64,000 bases of DNA from an uncultured Acidimicrobiales bacterium (lineage in GTDB: Bacteria > Actinomycetota > Acidimicrobiia > Acidimicrobiales > SHLQ01), in NCBI GenBank assembly GCA_938038785.1, contig CALHTB010000039.1:36147-100146 (forward strand), in the 5' to 3' direction. The first letter of the stretch is position 1; every line of letters starts with the position of its first letter. This document shows positions 9,805 to 20,145 of this stretch, one piece after another. Below the pieces are notes generated by a model. It saw nothing but the letters and a program-made list of their open reading frames with translations. It was not told the DNA's origin and ran no database searches. The translations under genes and the position numbers were made by a program.

Positions 9805-12645
9805 GTGAATGAGAGCACTGAAATGCCTGCGCATCGCTATGACGCTGCGCTCGCCGACACCATCGAAACCACCTGGCAGGAGCGCTGGAAAGCGGCGGGC
9901 ACCTACCACACGCCCAACCCATCGGGCTCGCTAACCGAGGGCCCAAGCAATGGCCCCGCCGACCTCGCGCAGCGCCCGAAGCTCTTCATCATGGACATGT
10001 TCCCGTACCCGTCGGGAACTGGCCTACACGTCGGCCACCCGCTCGGCTACATCAGCACCGACGTCTACGCCCGCTTCAAGCGCATGACCGGGTTCAACGT
10101 GTTGCACACCATGGGCTACGACGCGTTTGGTCTTCCGGCCGAAGAGCATGCCCGTGCCACCGGCGAGCACCCACGAACCAACACTGAAGCCAACATCGCA
10201 AACATGAGCCGCCAGCTGGCCCGCCTGGGCCTCGGCCATGACGATCGCCGCGCCGTGGCCACAACCGACGAGGCGTTCTACAAGTGGACTCAGTGGATCT
10301 TCAACCAGATCTTCAACGCGTGGTTCGACGAGGAAGCTGGCAGGGCTCGCCCAATTAGCGAACTCGAAGCCGAATTCGAAAGCGGCACCCGCACTCCCGA
10401 GGACGGGACGATCTGGGCCAACATGACCGCGGGTGACCAGCGGGCCCTAATCAACAGCTACCGGTTGGCCTACGTATCGGAAGCTCCAGTGAACTGGTGT
10501 CCTGGGCTCGGAACAGTGCTGGCGAACGAAGAGGTCACCGCAGAAGGCCTTTCCGATCGCGGCAACTTCCCCGTCTTTCGCCGCCCACTGAAGCAATGGA
10601 TGATGCGCATCACGGCTTACTCCGACCGGCTGCTCGACGACCTCGACCTGCTCGACTGGACCGACAGCATCAAGACGATGCAGCGCAACTGGATTGGCCG
10701 CAGCGAAGGCGCCCATGTCGACTTCAAAGTTCCAACCGCTACCGATGGCGACGGCGAGGTCGCGAACATTCGGGTCTTTACCACGCGCCCCGACACGCTG
10801 TTCGGCGCTACCTACATGGTCGTCGCCCCCGAGCACCCGCTCGTTGCGAACCTGACCACGAACGCATGGCCCCAAGGCACGAAGGATGCCTGGACCGCTG
10901 GCGCAGCAACGCCAGCCGAGGCCGTCGCCGAGTACCAAAAGGTCACGTCACAACGCAGCGACCTCGACCGGCAGGACAATAAGCAAAAGACTGGCGTCTT
11001 CACCGGCAGCTATGCAGTCAACCCAGTCAACGACCAGTCCATCCCTGTCTTCATTGCTGACTACGTGCTCATGGGCTACGGCACTGGCGCGATCATGGCG
11101 GTTCCTGGCCAGGACGAGCGAGATTGGGAATTCGCTACCGAATTTGATCTCGACATCATCCGCACCGTGCAGCCACCCGCCGACTTCGACGGTGACGCAT
11201 ACATTGGCTCGGGGCCCGCAATCAACAGCGGCTTCCTCGACGGCATGGAAATCGACGAGGCCAAGACGGCCATAATCGATCACCTTGCGGAGATCGGTGC
11301 CGGAGAGGGCACGATCACCACCAAGTTGCGCGACTGGCTGTTCGCTCGCCAGCGCTACTGGGGCGAACCAATCCCAATCGTCTTCGACGAAGACGACAAC
11401 GCTCGTTCCATCCCCGACGAGATGTTGCCGGTCAACCTGCCCGAGCTCATCGACTGGGCGCCGCGTGAGCTCGACGAGGATTCTGACCCAGAGCCGCCAT
11501 TGGGACGCGCCGATGGCTGGACGACCGTCGAGCTCGACTTCGGCGACGGTCTCAAGACCTACAAACGCGACCTGAACACGATGCCGCAGTGGGCAGGCTC
11601 GTGTTGGTACTACCTGCGCTACATCGATCCGGTAAGCGAGGACGTCGTTGCCGACCCCGTGTCCGAGAAGTATTGGATGGGTGGCGACGACCCCGAGAAT
11701 GGCGGCGTCGACCTCTACGTCGGCGGCGTCGAGCACGCAGTCCTTCATCTGCTCTACAGCCGTTTCTGGCACAAGGTGCTGTACGACCTGGGCAAGGTCA
11801 GCACACCCGAGCCATTTAAGCGCCTCATCAACCAGGGCTACATCCAGGCATATGCATTCGTCGATGATCGAGGCATGTACGTCGAAGCTGGCGATGTTGT
11901 CGAAGCCGGTGACGGCTACACCTACGAAGGGCAAACCGTCACCCGCGAATACGGGAAGATGGGGAAGTCACTCAAGAACTCGGTGACCCCCGATGACATG
12001 TATCGCGACTATGGCGCCGACACGCTTCGTCTCTACGAGATGTTCATGGGCCCAATCGATCAGGATCGGCCGTGGGAAACCAAGTCGGTCGTTGGTTCCC
12101 AACGCTTGCTGCAACGCATCTGGCGCAACCTCGTCGACGAGTCCACCGGCGAGCTGACCGTTTCCGACATTCCCGTGCCCGATGATCTCAACCGCATGCT
12201 CCACCGCACCATCGACTCGGTGCGCACGGCAATGGACGCGCTGAGCTTCAACACCTCGATTGCCCGGATCACCGAGCTGAACAACGAGCTCACGAAGCTC
12301 GACGGCCCGACGCCAACTGCCGTGGCCGATCCGCTTGTGCGAATGATCTCGCCCCTTGTGCCGCACGTCGCGGAGGAACTGTGGAGCAAACTCGGCAATG
12401 AGACCTCGGTGGTCTACGCCGAGTTCCCCACCGCTGATCCAGCGCTGCTCGTCGACGACGAAGTCGAGATTCCGGTGCAGATCAAGGGCAAGGTGCGGTC
12501 ACGCATCACGATCGCCGCCGACGCCGACGAGGCAACCATGGAAGCAGCCGCACTGGCCGATCCACGCATCGTCGAATTGCTCGACGGCGCCGAAGTCCGC
12601 AAGGTCATCGTCATCCCCGGCAAGCTCGTCAACATCGTCGCCTAA
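9805..12645 (+). CDS. leuS: Leucyl-tRNA synthetase
   Basis: 946 aa; HVGHPLGY (HIGH) and KMGKSLKN (KMSKS-like); GTG start. Confidence 0.96.
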   Translation: MNESTEMPAHRYDAALADTIETTWQERWKAAGTYHTPNPSGSLTEGPSNGPADLAQRPKLFIMDMFPYPSGTGLHVGHPLGYISTDVYARFKRMTGFNVLHTMGYDAFGLPAEEHARATGEHPRTNTEANIANMSRQLARLGLGHDDRRAVATTDEAFYKWTQWIFNQIFNAWFDEEAGRARPISELEAEFESGTRTPEDGTIWANMTAGDQRALINSYRLAYVSEAPVNWCPGLGTVLANEEVTAEGLSDRGNFPVFRRPLKQWMMRITAYSDRLLDDLDLLDWTDSIKTMQRNWIGRSEGAHVDFKVPTATDGDGEVANIRVFTTRPDTLFGATYMVVAPEHPLVANLTTNAWPQGTKDAWTAGAATPAEAVAEYQKVTSQRSDLDRQDNKQKTGVFTGSYAVNPVNDQSIPVFIADYVLMGYGTGAIMAVPGQDERDWEFATEFDLDIIRTVQPPADFDGDAYIGSGPAINSGFLDGMEIDEAKTAIIDHLAEIGAGEGTITTKLRDWLFARQRYWGEPIPIVFDEDDNARSIPDEMLPVNLPELIDWAPRELDEDSDPEPPLGRADGWTTVELDFGDGLKTYKRDLNTMPQWAGSCWYYLRYIDPVSEDVVADPVSEKYWMGGDDPENGGVDLYVGGVEHAVLHLLYSRFWHKVLYDLGKVSTPEPFKRLINQGYIQAYAFVDDRGMYVEAGDVVEAGDGYTYEGQTVTREYGKMGKSLKNSVTPDDMYRDYGADTLRLYEMFMGPIDQDRPWETKSVVGSQRLLQRIWRNLVDESTGELTVSDIPVPDDLNRMLHRTIDSVRTAMDALSFNTSIARITELNNELTKLDGPTPTAVADPLVRMISPLVPHVAEELWSKLGNETSVVYAEFPTADPALLVDDEVEIPVQIKGKVRSRITIAADADEATMEAAALADPRIVELLDGAEVRKVIVIPGKLVNIVA

Positions 12646-12650
12646 CCAAA

Positions 12651-12765
12651 AGATTTGTACACAGTTTCAGACCGCCACGGTGGGCAAATCCTGTACAAAT
12701 CCTCCGGTGAAGATTTGTACACAGTTTCAGACCGCCACGGTGGGTAAACCGTGTACAAATCTTTG
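12651..12765. repeat. Two tandem 60-bp units, each an imperfect hairpin (AGATTTGTACAC...GTGTACAAATCT)
   Basis: AGATTTGTACACAGTTTCAGACCGCCACGGTGGG at 12651 and again at 12711; copy 2 arms 12710-12722 / 12751-12763 pair perfectly. Confidence 0.93.
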
Positions 12766-12779
12766 GGGATCTCTAGCGG

Positions 12780-13211
12780 TCAGGCGTCTACTACGACAAA
12801 CATAATGTCGGCGCTGCACGCTACTTCGCCGTCGAGGAGCACTCGCCCTTTGCCTTTGCCCGCTCGAGCCGACAGTTTGTGGATCTCGGCCTCGACCTGA
12901 ACGGTGTCGCCAGGGCCGACCTGTTTGCGGAATCGGGCGTTGTCGAGGCCGCCGAATAGTGGCAATTTGCCCACATATCGCTCGGGGTCAGTAAGAACGG
13001 TATACGCCCCCATCTGAGCGATTGCTTCGCACATCAACACTCCAGGAAGTGTTGGCCGGCCGGGAAAATGCCCAGGAAACCAGAATTCGTCGCCGGTGAG
13101 CGTCCAGTTGGCTTTTGCGTACTCGCACGGCGTGAGCTCGAGGATTTCGTCGAGGAACAGAAATGGGGCTCGATGTGGGAGCACGTCGGTCGGTGACGGA
13201 AAGTCGGTCAT
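12780..13211 (-). CDS. FabZ/FabA-like 3-hydroxyacyl-ACP dehydratase family (hotdog fold)
   Basis: LPHRAPFLFLDEILEL, FPGHFPGRPTLPGVLMCEAIAQMGA; start trimmed to MTDFPSPTDVLPHR. Confidence 0.85.
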   Translation of the reverse strand: MTDFPSPTDVLPHRAPFLFLDEILELTPCEYAKANWTLTGDEFWFPGHFPGRPTLPGVLMCEAIAQMGAYTVLTDPERYVGKLPLFGGLDNARFRKQVGPGDTVQVEAEIHKLSARAGKGKGRVLLDGEVACSADIMFVVVDA

Positions 13212-13321
13212 GTCATAAGCCTTCCAGCTCGATGCCAGGCCAGCAAAGGCCTGCCGGGAAAACGGCAGATGGGATGGCGCGAACGCCACCCCATCCACAA
13301 ATTACGTTGTGATCGTGAGAT

Positions 13322-13600
13322 CTATTGCTGCTTGCCAGCGGCCTTGAGCTTGGATCCGGCTTGGATCTTCACTGCGGTACCAGCTGGGATGAGGCGAGCC
13401 TCACCGGTGCGTGGGTTGCGACCCATGCGCTCCTTGGTGTCCTTACGGGAGAACTTGATGTAGCCAGGAATGTTGACTTCGCCTCCCTTGCGTACCTCTG
13501 AGGAGACGATCTCCATCATGGCATCGACACACGAACCAGCATCCGCCTGGGTTACGCCGGCCTTTGATGCGATCTCTGCGACCAATTCACTCTTGTTCAT
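13322..13600 (-). CDS. HU family DNA-binding protein
   Basis: MNKSELVAEIASKAGVT...GRNPRTGEARLIPAGTAVKIQAG. Confidence 0.93.
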   Translation of the reverse strand: MNKSELVAEIASKAGVTQADAGSCVDAMMEIVSSEVRKGGEVNIPGYIKFSRKDTKERMGRNPRTGEARLIPAGTAVKIQAGSKLKAAGKQQ

Positions 13601-13849
13601 TCTGGAATCCTCCTGCACCACCAACCTGGCGGTCTGTCTTGCGAATTACAAGTAGGTGTCACCTTAGTGGGAGTGTTTTGCAGAAGTGGGTCATTCCACC
13701 GAAAATTCGTTGGAAAGTCAACGCTGCATGATTCGTCGCTTTTGGTGACGGTTCGCAACACAAACTACATCGCGGTCTCAACGGCCTCAGGCCTGCGCCA
13801 GTTTCATGTCGAATTCTTGTCTCGGGCACTGGGCGGTAAGGTATTTGGC

Positions 13850-14401
13850 GTGGAAACCACAACTCCGGCCGGGCCAGTCGGCCAAGACGCTCGCTTCAAC
13901 GAGTACGTCATCCCCGAGCTCGACGTTCTTTATCGGGTTGCGTATTCGATCACACGCAACAAAACCGATTCCGAGGACTTGGTCCAAGACACGTTGCTTC
14001 GCGCCTATCGGGCGATCGATCGGTTCGACGGTCGCTACCCCCGTGCTTGGCTTCTGACCATCATGCGTAACGCTCAGGTCAATCGGGTTCGCCGCAAGCG
14101 CCCTGAACTCATGCATGATCCCGATGAGACTATGTCTCGTATGGCTGACGAGTCGGCAGAGGCTGCCGACGCCGAGACCCAGCTCATGGACCAAGAGTTC
14201 GAAGCACCTATCGAATCGGCGCTTGCTGCACTTCCTAAGAAATTCCGCAAAGTTGTCGAACTCGTAGACCTAAACGAGTTGTCATATCAAGAGGCTGCAG
14301 ATGCCCTTGGAATCCCCGTCGGAACCGTAATGTCAAGATTGCATCGAGCCAGACGGAATATTCGACAGCACCTTGAGGCTTCCCCTCTGGAGGAGACCTG
14401 A
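13850..14401 (+). CDS. ECF-family RNA polymerase sigma factor (SigR/RpoE-like)
   Basis: Sigma region 2 (DSEDLVQDTLLRAYRAIDRFDG) and region 4 (LSYQEAADALGIPVGTVMSRLHRARR); GTG start. Confidence 0.88.
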   Translation: METTTPAGPVGQDARFNEYVIPELDVLYRVAYSITRNKTDSEDLVQDTLLRAYRAIDRFDGRYPRAWLLTIMRNAQVNRVRRKRPELMHDPDETMSRMADESAEAADAETQLMDQEFEAPIESALAALPKKFRKVVELVDLNELSYQEAADALGIPVGTVMSRLHRARRNIRQHLEASPLEET

Positions 14402-14402
14402 G

Positions 14403-14660
14403 ATGGCAACAAAATACACAAACTGCAAAGAAGTAGCGCTGCGCCTTCAGACTTACCTAGATGGTGAGCTCGACGACGCCCGCATGGAGGAGATCCGCTC
14501 CCACCTCGATGCATGTATCGACTGCGGATTTGAGGCGGACGCATTTCGCGAGATCAAGAACGACCTCGGTTCACTCGCCCAGCCCGTTGATTCTGATGCA
14601 CTTGCACGCCTTAGGGACTTCAGCGCTCGGATTGCTGCCGAGGCTGCGGAGGCCAACTAG
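14403..14660 (+). CDS. Zinc-finger anti-sigma factor
   Basis: HLDACIDCG (HxxxCxxC); starts immediately after the sigma gene. Confidence 0.8.
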   Translation: MATKYTNCKEVALRLQTYLDGELDDARMEEIRSHLDACIDCGFEADAFREIKNDLGSLAQPVDSDALARLRDFSARIAAEAAEAN

Positions 14661-14666
14661 GCGCGT

Positions 14667-16022
14667 TCAGCGTCGAGCTGGGCGTGCTTCTAGCCCGCTG
14701 ATTGGTTGAAAGAACATCCCTGCGGCTTGCTGTACACCTGTTGTCCATGACGGGTATGGCACCGTGACCTGGGCGAGTCGGCCGACGTACATTCCGAGTC
14801 GCACGGCGAGCGTGGGTCCGTGAATCATCTCGCCGGCGCGGTCGGCCACAATCGTGGCACCAACGAGCTTTCCCCCAAGCACATGCCGGGTGAGTGTTCC
14901 GGGGGCGGCGATCAGCTTGATGAAGCCATCGGTTCGACCTTCGGTAATGGCCCGATCGACGTGTTCGAGCGGAAAGTACGCCACTCGCGAACCCTTCGGC
15001 GCATCAGCTTCTACCACCCCGACGCGGGCTACCTCGGGGCTAATGAAGGTCACCGCCGGTGTTGAGGTTGCGTCGTATTTCCACTTCGCCTTGGCTCCGA
15101 GGGCGTGAGCGACCGCAACACGAGCCTGCTCGTCAGCGGAGTGGGTAAAGGGTGCAAGCCCGGTAACGTCACCGGCGGCACTTAGCCCGTCGACCGACGT
15201 CCGCAGCTTCGAGTCCACGACGATGTGACCCCGTGGGTCCAACTCGACTCCAAGGGCGTCGATGCCCAGACCAGCGGTGTTTGGTGTGCGTCCCGTTGCG
15301 ACCAGCAGTGCGTCAGCTGCGCCCTGCTTGGCGTTGGTCTCGATGTGAATCCCCGCGTCGTCCTGGCTCACCGACGATATCGACGCGCCCGTGACCACCG
15401 TGATTCCATTGGACCTGAGCGTGCGCTCGACCACCGCGGATGCCTCGGGCTCCTCGTTCGGCATCAGGCGATCCGCCATGTCGTATACCGTGACCTGACT
15501 GCCAAACCCGGCGAAGGCCACTGCCATCTCACAGCCAATTGGCCCGCCGCCAATGATGCTGAGCCGTTTGGGCAGCTCGGTTAGCTCGAACAGGCTCTCA
15601 TTCGTGAGAAAGTCGATGTCTGCAAGGCCGCTGATCGGTGGAGCCGCCGCACGCGCGCCGGTCGAGATCAACACGGTGTCGGCCTGGAACACGACCTTGC
15701 CAACCTCGACCCGTCCACCGCCCAACAGGCGGCCTCGACCTTCGACCACATCGATGCCTTCGCTGCGCAACGCAGCTGCGTCCTCGGTGCGGGCGATCTC
15801 GTCGATCGTCGTGTGCACCGCGCTCATCGCGTCGGCGAACGAAACGCCCTTTCGGCTTTGGGAGAGCAGAGTCTTCGAGGGTACGCATCCAGTGAAGGTG
15901 CAGTCACCGCCGATGGGCCCGTCGGTCACGAGCAACGCCCGTTTCCCTGCGATCGCCGCACTTCGCGACGCACCTAAGCCTGCGGTCCCGCCACCGATGC
16001 TGATCAGGTCATATCGATCCAT
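14667..16022 (-). CDS. FAD-dependent pyridine nucleotide-disulfide oxidoreductase (dihydrolipoamide dehydrogenase/mercuric reductase-like)
   Basis: GGGTAGLGAS, GGDCTFTGCVPSKTLL redox motif, IGGGPIGCEMA; start trimmed to MDRYDLISIGG. Confidence 0.85.
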   Translation of the reverse strand: MDRYDLISIGGGTAGLGASRSAAIAGKRALLVTDGPIGGDCTFTGCVPSKTLLSQSRKGVSFADAMSAVHTTIDEIARTEDAAALRSEGIDVVEGRGRLLGGGRVEVGKVVFQADTVLISTGARAAAPPISGLADIDFLTNESLFELTELPKRLSIIGGGPIGCEMAVAFAGFGSQVTVYDMADRLMPNEEPEASAVVERTLRSNGITVVTGASISSVSQDDAGIHIETNAKQGAADALLVATGRTPNTAGLGIDALGVELDPRGHIVVDSKLRTSVDGLSAAGDVTGLAPFTHSADEQARVAVAHALGAKAKWKYDATSTPAVTFISPEVARVGVVEADAPKGSRVAYFPLEHVDRAITEGRTDGFIKLIAAPGTLTRHVLGGKLVGATIVADRAGEMIHGPTLAVRLGMYVGRLAQVTVPYPSWTTGVQQAAGMFFQPISGLEARPARR

Positions 16023-16102
16023 GCTTCGACGGTACTGCGATGAGTTCAGGCACGTTTCGGCTGCGGGTAAGAATCGTTGGCGCGCCAATCCCTTGCATGC
16101 CT

Positions 16103-16112
16103 AACGATCGTT
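16103..16112. promoter_or_regulatory. Candidate TetR-family operator (perfect palindrome AACGATCGTT)
   Basis: 10-bp perfect palindrome 22 bp upstream of the TetR ATG, in the divergent intergenic space. Confidence 0.4.
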
Positions 16113-16134
16113 CGGTAGCCTCCGATGAGGACCT

Positions 16135-16749
16135 ATGGTAATCACCGACACGACGACCGATCAGATCGAGCATGGACGAGACCGGATTCTTCGCGTTGCC
16201 GCCGAGTTGTTCTTGACCAAGGGGTATGCCGAGACGTCGCTACGAACCATCGCCGATGCGGTAGAGATGCGCCCCGCATCGATCTACCATCACTTCGATT
16301 CCAAAGACGCGTTGCTCACCGAGATTCTCGACATTGGAATGGACGCCGTCACCACTGCCTTTGATGCAGTAGCGAGCGAGACCTCGAACACCGGTGGTCG
16401 CGAGCGCCTCGAAGCCCATGTCGCTGGCCACCTCCGAGCACTCTTCGCCAACCATGCGTTCACCGCAGCCCACGTCACCGTGTTCCCGTTTGTGCCCGCC
16501 GACGTAAGGGAGGCGTCGGTGGCCCAACGTGATGCCTACGAAGCACAGTGGTCGTCGTTGCTTGCCGAGCTGGCCCCCCGCCTCGAACCTGATGCCCTTC
16601 GGCTGACCCGGCTTGCCCTTTTTGGCGCCATGAACTCCGCGGTTCAGTGGTTCGACCCGTCGGAAGGTTCGATCGACGAACTGGCCAAGAACATCGTCAG
16701 CACTCTGTGGCACGGGCTCGGCTCGATCGCCTCGGAAGGAACGAACTAA
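16135..16749 (+). CDS. TetR/AcrR family transcriptional regulator
   Basis: N-terminal HTH RILRVAAELFLTKGYAETSLRTIADAVEMRPASIYHHFDSKDALL. Confidence 0.9.
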   Translation: MVITDTTTDQIEHGRDRILRVAAELFLTKGYAETSLRTIADAVEMRPASIYHHFDSKDALLTEILDIGMDAVTTAFDAVASETSNTGGRERLEAHVAGHLRALFANHAFTAAHVTVFPFVPADVREASVAQRDAYEAQWSSLLAELAPRLEPDALRLTRLALFGAMNSAVQWFDPSEGSIDELAKNIVSTLWHGLGSIASEGTN

Positions 16750-18371
16750 TGCGTCGAATCGCAAACACCATCGACAGAATGAGCACGCTCTTCGCCAGCA
16801 ACACTGAGGCCTACCGAGCCGACCTCGACACGCTTGCTGAGCGCATGCAGTTCGCCATCGATGGAGGCCGCAACCGCCAGCGGTCCATCGACCGGCACCA
16901 TGGCCGTGGCAAGGTGCTGGTTCGCGACCGAATCGACATGGTGACCGATGAGGGCTCGCCGTTCCTCGAACTTTCGACCCTCGCCGGATTCGGCCAAGAA
17001 GATAACGAGTTCCCAGGGGCAGGCATCGTCACTGGAATTGGCGTGGTCCACGGCGTCCCGTGGATGTTCATTGCCAACGACGCCACCGTCAAAGGCGGTT
17101 CGCTCTTCCCCGCTGGCATCAAGAAGCACGTTAGGGCTCAAGACATCGCGCTGGAAAACGGTCTTGGCTGTCTGTACCTGGTCGATTCGGGTGGAGCGTT
17201 CCTGCCAATGCAAGACGAGGTGTTTCCCGATCGCGATCACTTCGGCGGCACCTTCTATCGCCAGGCCCGAATGTCGGCCGCTGGGCTTCCGCAGCTCTCG
17301 GTTGTGCTCGGCGGTTGCACCGCTGGCGGCGCCTACGTACCGGCACTTAGCGACGAGGTGATCATGGTCGAGGGAATCGGCCGAATCTTCCTCGGTGGCC
17401 CACCGATCGTGAAGGCTGCTTTGGGTGAGGTCGTTGCCCCCGACGATCTCGGCGGCGCTGCGCTGCACACCCGACAGTCCGGCGTAAGCGACTACATGGT
17501 GCAGACCGAAGCCGAGGCATACGGGCTACTCCGCGAGCTATGCGAAAACACGAACAAGCGCACCATCGATGAGCGACAGGGCTGGCTCGATTGGGTCGAG
17601 CCTGAGGCACCCGCCTACCCCGCCGAGGACATTCTCGGAATCATCAACGAAGACACTCGCATTCCCTACGATGCGCGCCAGGTCATTGCTCGGCTCGTCG
17701 ACGACAGTCGCTTCGCCGAGTTCAAGCCCGAATGGGGCAATTCGATCGTGGTCGGCTTCACCCGAATCTGGGGCCACCAGGTTGGCGTCATCGCAAACAA
17801 CGGCATCATCTTCAGCGAGGACGCCCTAAAGGCCACGCACTTCATCGAGCTGTGCAACCAACGCAGCGTGCCGTTGCTATTCCTCCAGAACACCACGGGC
17901 TACATGGTGGGCCGTGACTCCGAGGTCGGCGGCATTGCCAAGAACGGGGCCAAGATGGTCGCTGCCGTCTCTAACGCACAGGTACCGAAGTTCACCGTGC
18001 TCATCGGCGGTTCCTATGGTGCTGGAAACTACGGCATGTGCGGTCGAGGTTTTGACCCGCGATTCCTGTTCGCCTGGCCCAACAGTCGAATCGCCACGAT
18101 GGCTGCCGACACCGCTGAAACCGTTCTCACCGACATACGCCTCGGCGGGATGAAGGGCGCCGAAACCACCGACGAACAGATCGCCGAAATTCGCTCGACC
18201 ATCCGAGCCCAGTACGAAGAGCAGTCCGACCCGTACTACGCCACGTCGAGGCTGTGGGATGACGGCCTCATCAGCCCCCTCGACACACGAGACGCCCTCG
18301 GCATGTGCTTGGCACTGGCCGCCCGACAAGACGCACCGGTTACCGGTGACCGCATCGTCTACCGGATGTAA
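16749..18371 (+). CDS. Acyl-CoA carboxylase beta (carboxyltransferase) subunit
   Basis: RHHGRGKVLVRDRID, GGSYGAGNYGMCGRGFDPRFLFAWP, methylcrotonyl/propionyl-CoA carboxylase-like. Confidence 0.9.
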   Translation: MRRIANTIDRMSTLFASNTEAYRADLDTLAERMQFAIDGGRNRQRSIDRHHGRGKVLVRDRIDMVTDEGSPFLELSTLAGFGQEDNEFPGAGIVTGIGVVHGVPWMFIANDATVKGGSLFPAGIKKHVRAQDIALENGLGCLYLVDSGGAFLPMQDEVFPDRDHFGGTFYRQARMSAAGLPQLSVVLGGCTAGGAYVPALSDEVIMVEGIGRIFLGGPPIVKAALGEVVAPDDLGGAALHTRQSGVSDYMVQTEAEAYGLLRELCENTNKRTIDERQGWLDWVEPEAPAYPAEDILGIINEDTRIPYDARQVIARLVDDSRFAEFKPEWGNSIVVGFTRIWGHQVGVIANNGIIFSEDALKATHFIELCNQRSVPLLFLQNTTGYMVGRDSEVGGIAKNGAKMVAAVSNAQVPKFTVLIGGSYGAGNYGMCGRGFDPRFLFAWPNSRIATMAADTAETVLTDIRLGGMKGAETTDEQIAEIRSTIRAQYEEQSDPYYATSRLWDDGLISPLDTRDALGMCLALAARQDAPVTGDRIVYRM

Positions 18372-18376
18372 CGCTC

Positions 18377-20137
18377 ATGACCGAACCAACACCAGTCCCC
18401 TGCCCAGAACCGAACATGGTCGTGCTCGTTGCCAACCGCGGCGAGATCGCCCGACGCGTCATACGCACCTGCAACGCTTGGAATATCGACAGTGTTGCGG
18501 TGTATGCCGACCCCGATACCAGCGCGCCTCATGTGGCCGACGCAACCAAGAGTGAACGCATCGGCCCGGCCGCGCTCGACGAGAGCTACCTGTCGATCGA
18601 GGCAATTCTTGCCGCTGCAGAGCGTTCGGGAGCCACGCATGTTCACCCCGGATACGGCTTCTTGTCCGAACGAACCGAGTTCGCTGAGGCGGTCACCGAC
18701 GCTGGCCTCAGCTGGGTTGGCCCGTCCCCCGCGTCGGTTGCGTCGATGGGTTCAAAGATCGAAGCTCGCAACGTCGCTGTCAACGCTGGCGTGCCCGTGA
18801 TCCCCGGATACAACGTCAGCCAGGATCCCGGCGATCTCAAAATGGCTGCAGACGACATTGGCTACCCAATTCTCGTAAAGGCGTCGGCTGGCGGCGGCGG
18901 CAAGGGCATTCGAATTGCCCACTCCCCCGACGAGTTCGATCAGGCGCTCCACGACGCCAAGGCCGAATCCCTGCGTTCGTTCGGAGACGACGACGTCATC
19001 GTCGAGCGCTACATCACACGTCCTCGCCACATCGAGGTACAGATCGTGGCCGATACCCACGGCAACGTCATTGATCTCGGCACCCGTGAATGTTCGGTCC
19101 AGCGTCGCTATCAGAAGGTGCTCGAAGAGGCTCCCGCTCCGAACCTGCACCTAGACGTAGAGACGGCCATGCGGGAAGCCGCGGTCAACCTCGCGTCCTC
19201 CATTGGCTACGACTCGGTGGGCACGGTCGAGTTCATCGTGGACGCAGCCACCAACGAGTTCTTCTTCCTCGAGATGAACACCCGTATCCAGGTCGAGCAC
19301 ACCGTGACCGAGCAGGTCACCGAGGTCGACCTCATTGCGGTCCAACTGTCCGTGGCGAGTGGCGAAGCCCTGACGCTGTCACCAACGTGTTTCGAGGACG
19401 CTCGCAAGGCGGCGCCGCTGCATTCGATCGAAGCGCGCATCACCGCCGAGGACGCCTGGGCTGGCCACCTACCCCAAACCGGCACTGTTACTACCCTCAC
19501 CGTTCCCGAGCTCGACCATCTGCGCTGGGACGCAGCGATCGTGTCTGGTTCGGAAATCACGCCCCACTATGACTCGATGATCGGCAAGCTCGTCGTCACC
19601 GCACCCGACCGCATCACTGCACTCAACCGACTCGATGAGGCGCTTCAAACGCTCACGATCGACGGGCTCACCACCAACGTCGATTTCCATCGATGGCTGA
19701 TTGCCCAGGCACCAGTCCGCGCCGGCCAAGTCACCACTCGCTTCCTCGATGAGGCTCCTGCACCGACCTCATCGCCCTACGGCGCTCCCATCAGATCCGC
19801 CTGGGAAACGAAGACCGGCCAACGCCTGACACCACATCGGTCAGCCTTCGCCTTCGACAGCGTCAGCCGTGACGACCGCTGGCACGGCAGCGAACGCTCT
19901 GGCGATGCCGGCACGCACGTCGCTGCCCCGTTCCCTGGCCTCATTACCGAGATCATGGTCGCGGTCGGAGACTCCGTGGCCGCTGGTCAGACCTTGTGCA
20001 CGATCGAGGCCATGAAGATGCTGCACCCGATCGTCGCCGCCGGCCCAACAACGATCGCGTCGATCGACGTTGCTGCTGGAGACCAAGTCGAATCGAACGA
20101 CACCCTAATTACCTTCACCCCACCCGAACCTGCTTAG
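18377..20137 (+). CDS. Acyl-CoA carboxylase alpha subunit (biotin carboxylase + BCCP)
   Basis: ANRGEIARRVIRT, KASAGGGGKGIRI, C-terminal biotinyl motif IEAMKMLHP. Confidence 0.92.
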   Translation: MTEPTPVPCPEPNMVVLVANRGEIARRVIRTCNAWNIDSVAVYADPDTSAPHVADATKSERIGPAALDESYLSIEAILAAAERSGATHVHPGYGFLSERTEFAEAVTDAGLSWVGPSPASVASMGSKIEARNVAVNAGVPVIPGYNVSQDPGDLKMAADDIGYPILVKASAGGGGKGIRIAHSPDEFDQALHDAKAESLRSFGDDDVIVERYITRPRHIEVQIVADTHGNVIDLGTRECSVQRRYQKVLEEAPAPNLHLDVETAMREAAVNLASSIGYDSVGTVEFIVDAATNEFFFLEMNTRIQVEHTVTEQVTEVDLIAVQLSVASGEALTLSPTCFEDARKAAPLHSIEARITAEDAWAGHLPQTGTVTTLTVPELDHLRWDAAIVSGSEITPHYDSMIGKLVVTAPDRITALNRLDEALQTLTIDGLTTNVDFHRWLIAQAPVRAGQVTTRFLDEAPAPTSSPYGAPIRSAWETKTGQRLTPHRSAFAFDSVSRDDRWHGSERSGDAGTHVAAPFPGLITEIMVAVGDSVAAGQTLCTIEAMKMLHPIVAAGPTTIASIDVAAGDQVESNDTLITFTPPEPA

Positions 20138-20145
20138 GAAGACCA

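Noticed and set aside
10948-11934. 328-aa minus-strand ORF within leuS
   Set aside because: Shadow ORF opposite a confident leuS.
12651-12765. Possible CRISPR-like array
   Set aside because: Only two directly adjacent units of 60 bp with no spacer of independent sequence and no cas genes.
12356-12805. 149-aa ORF with KICTQFQTATVGKxCTN repeated twice
   Set aside because: Out-of-frame leuS tail plus translation of the 60-bp repeats; not a credible repeat protein.
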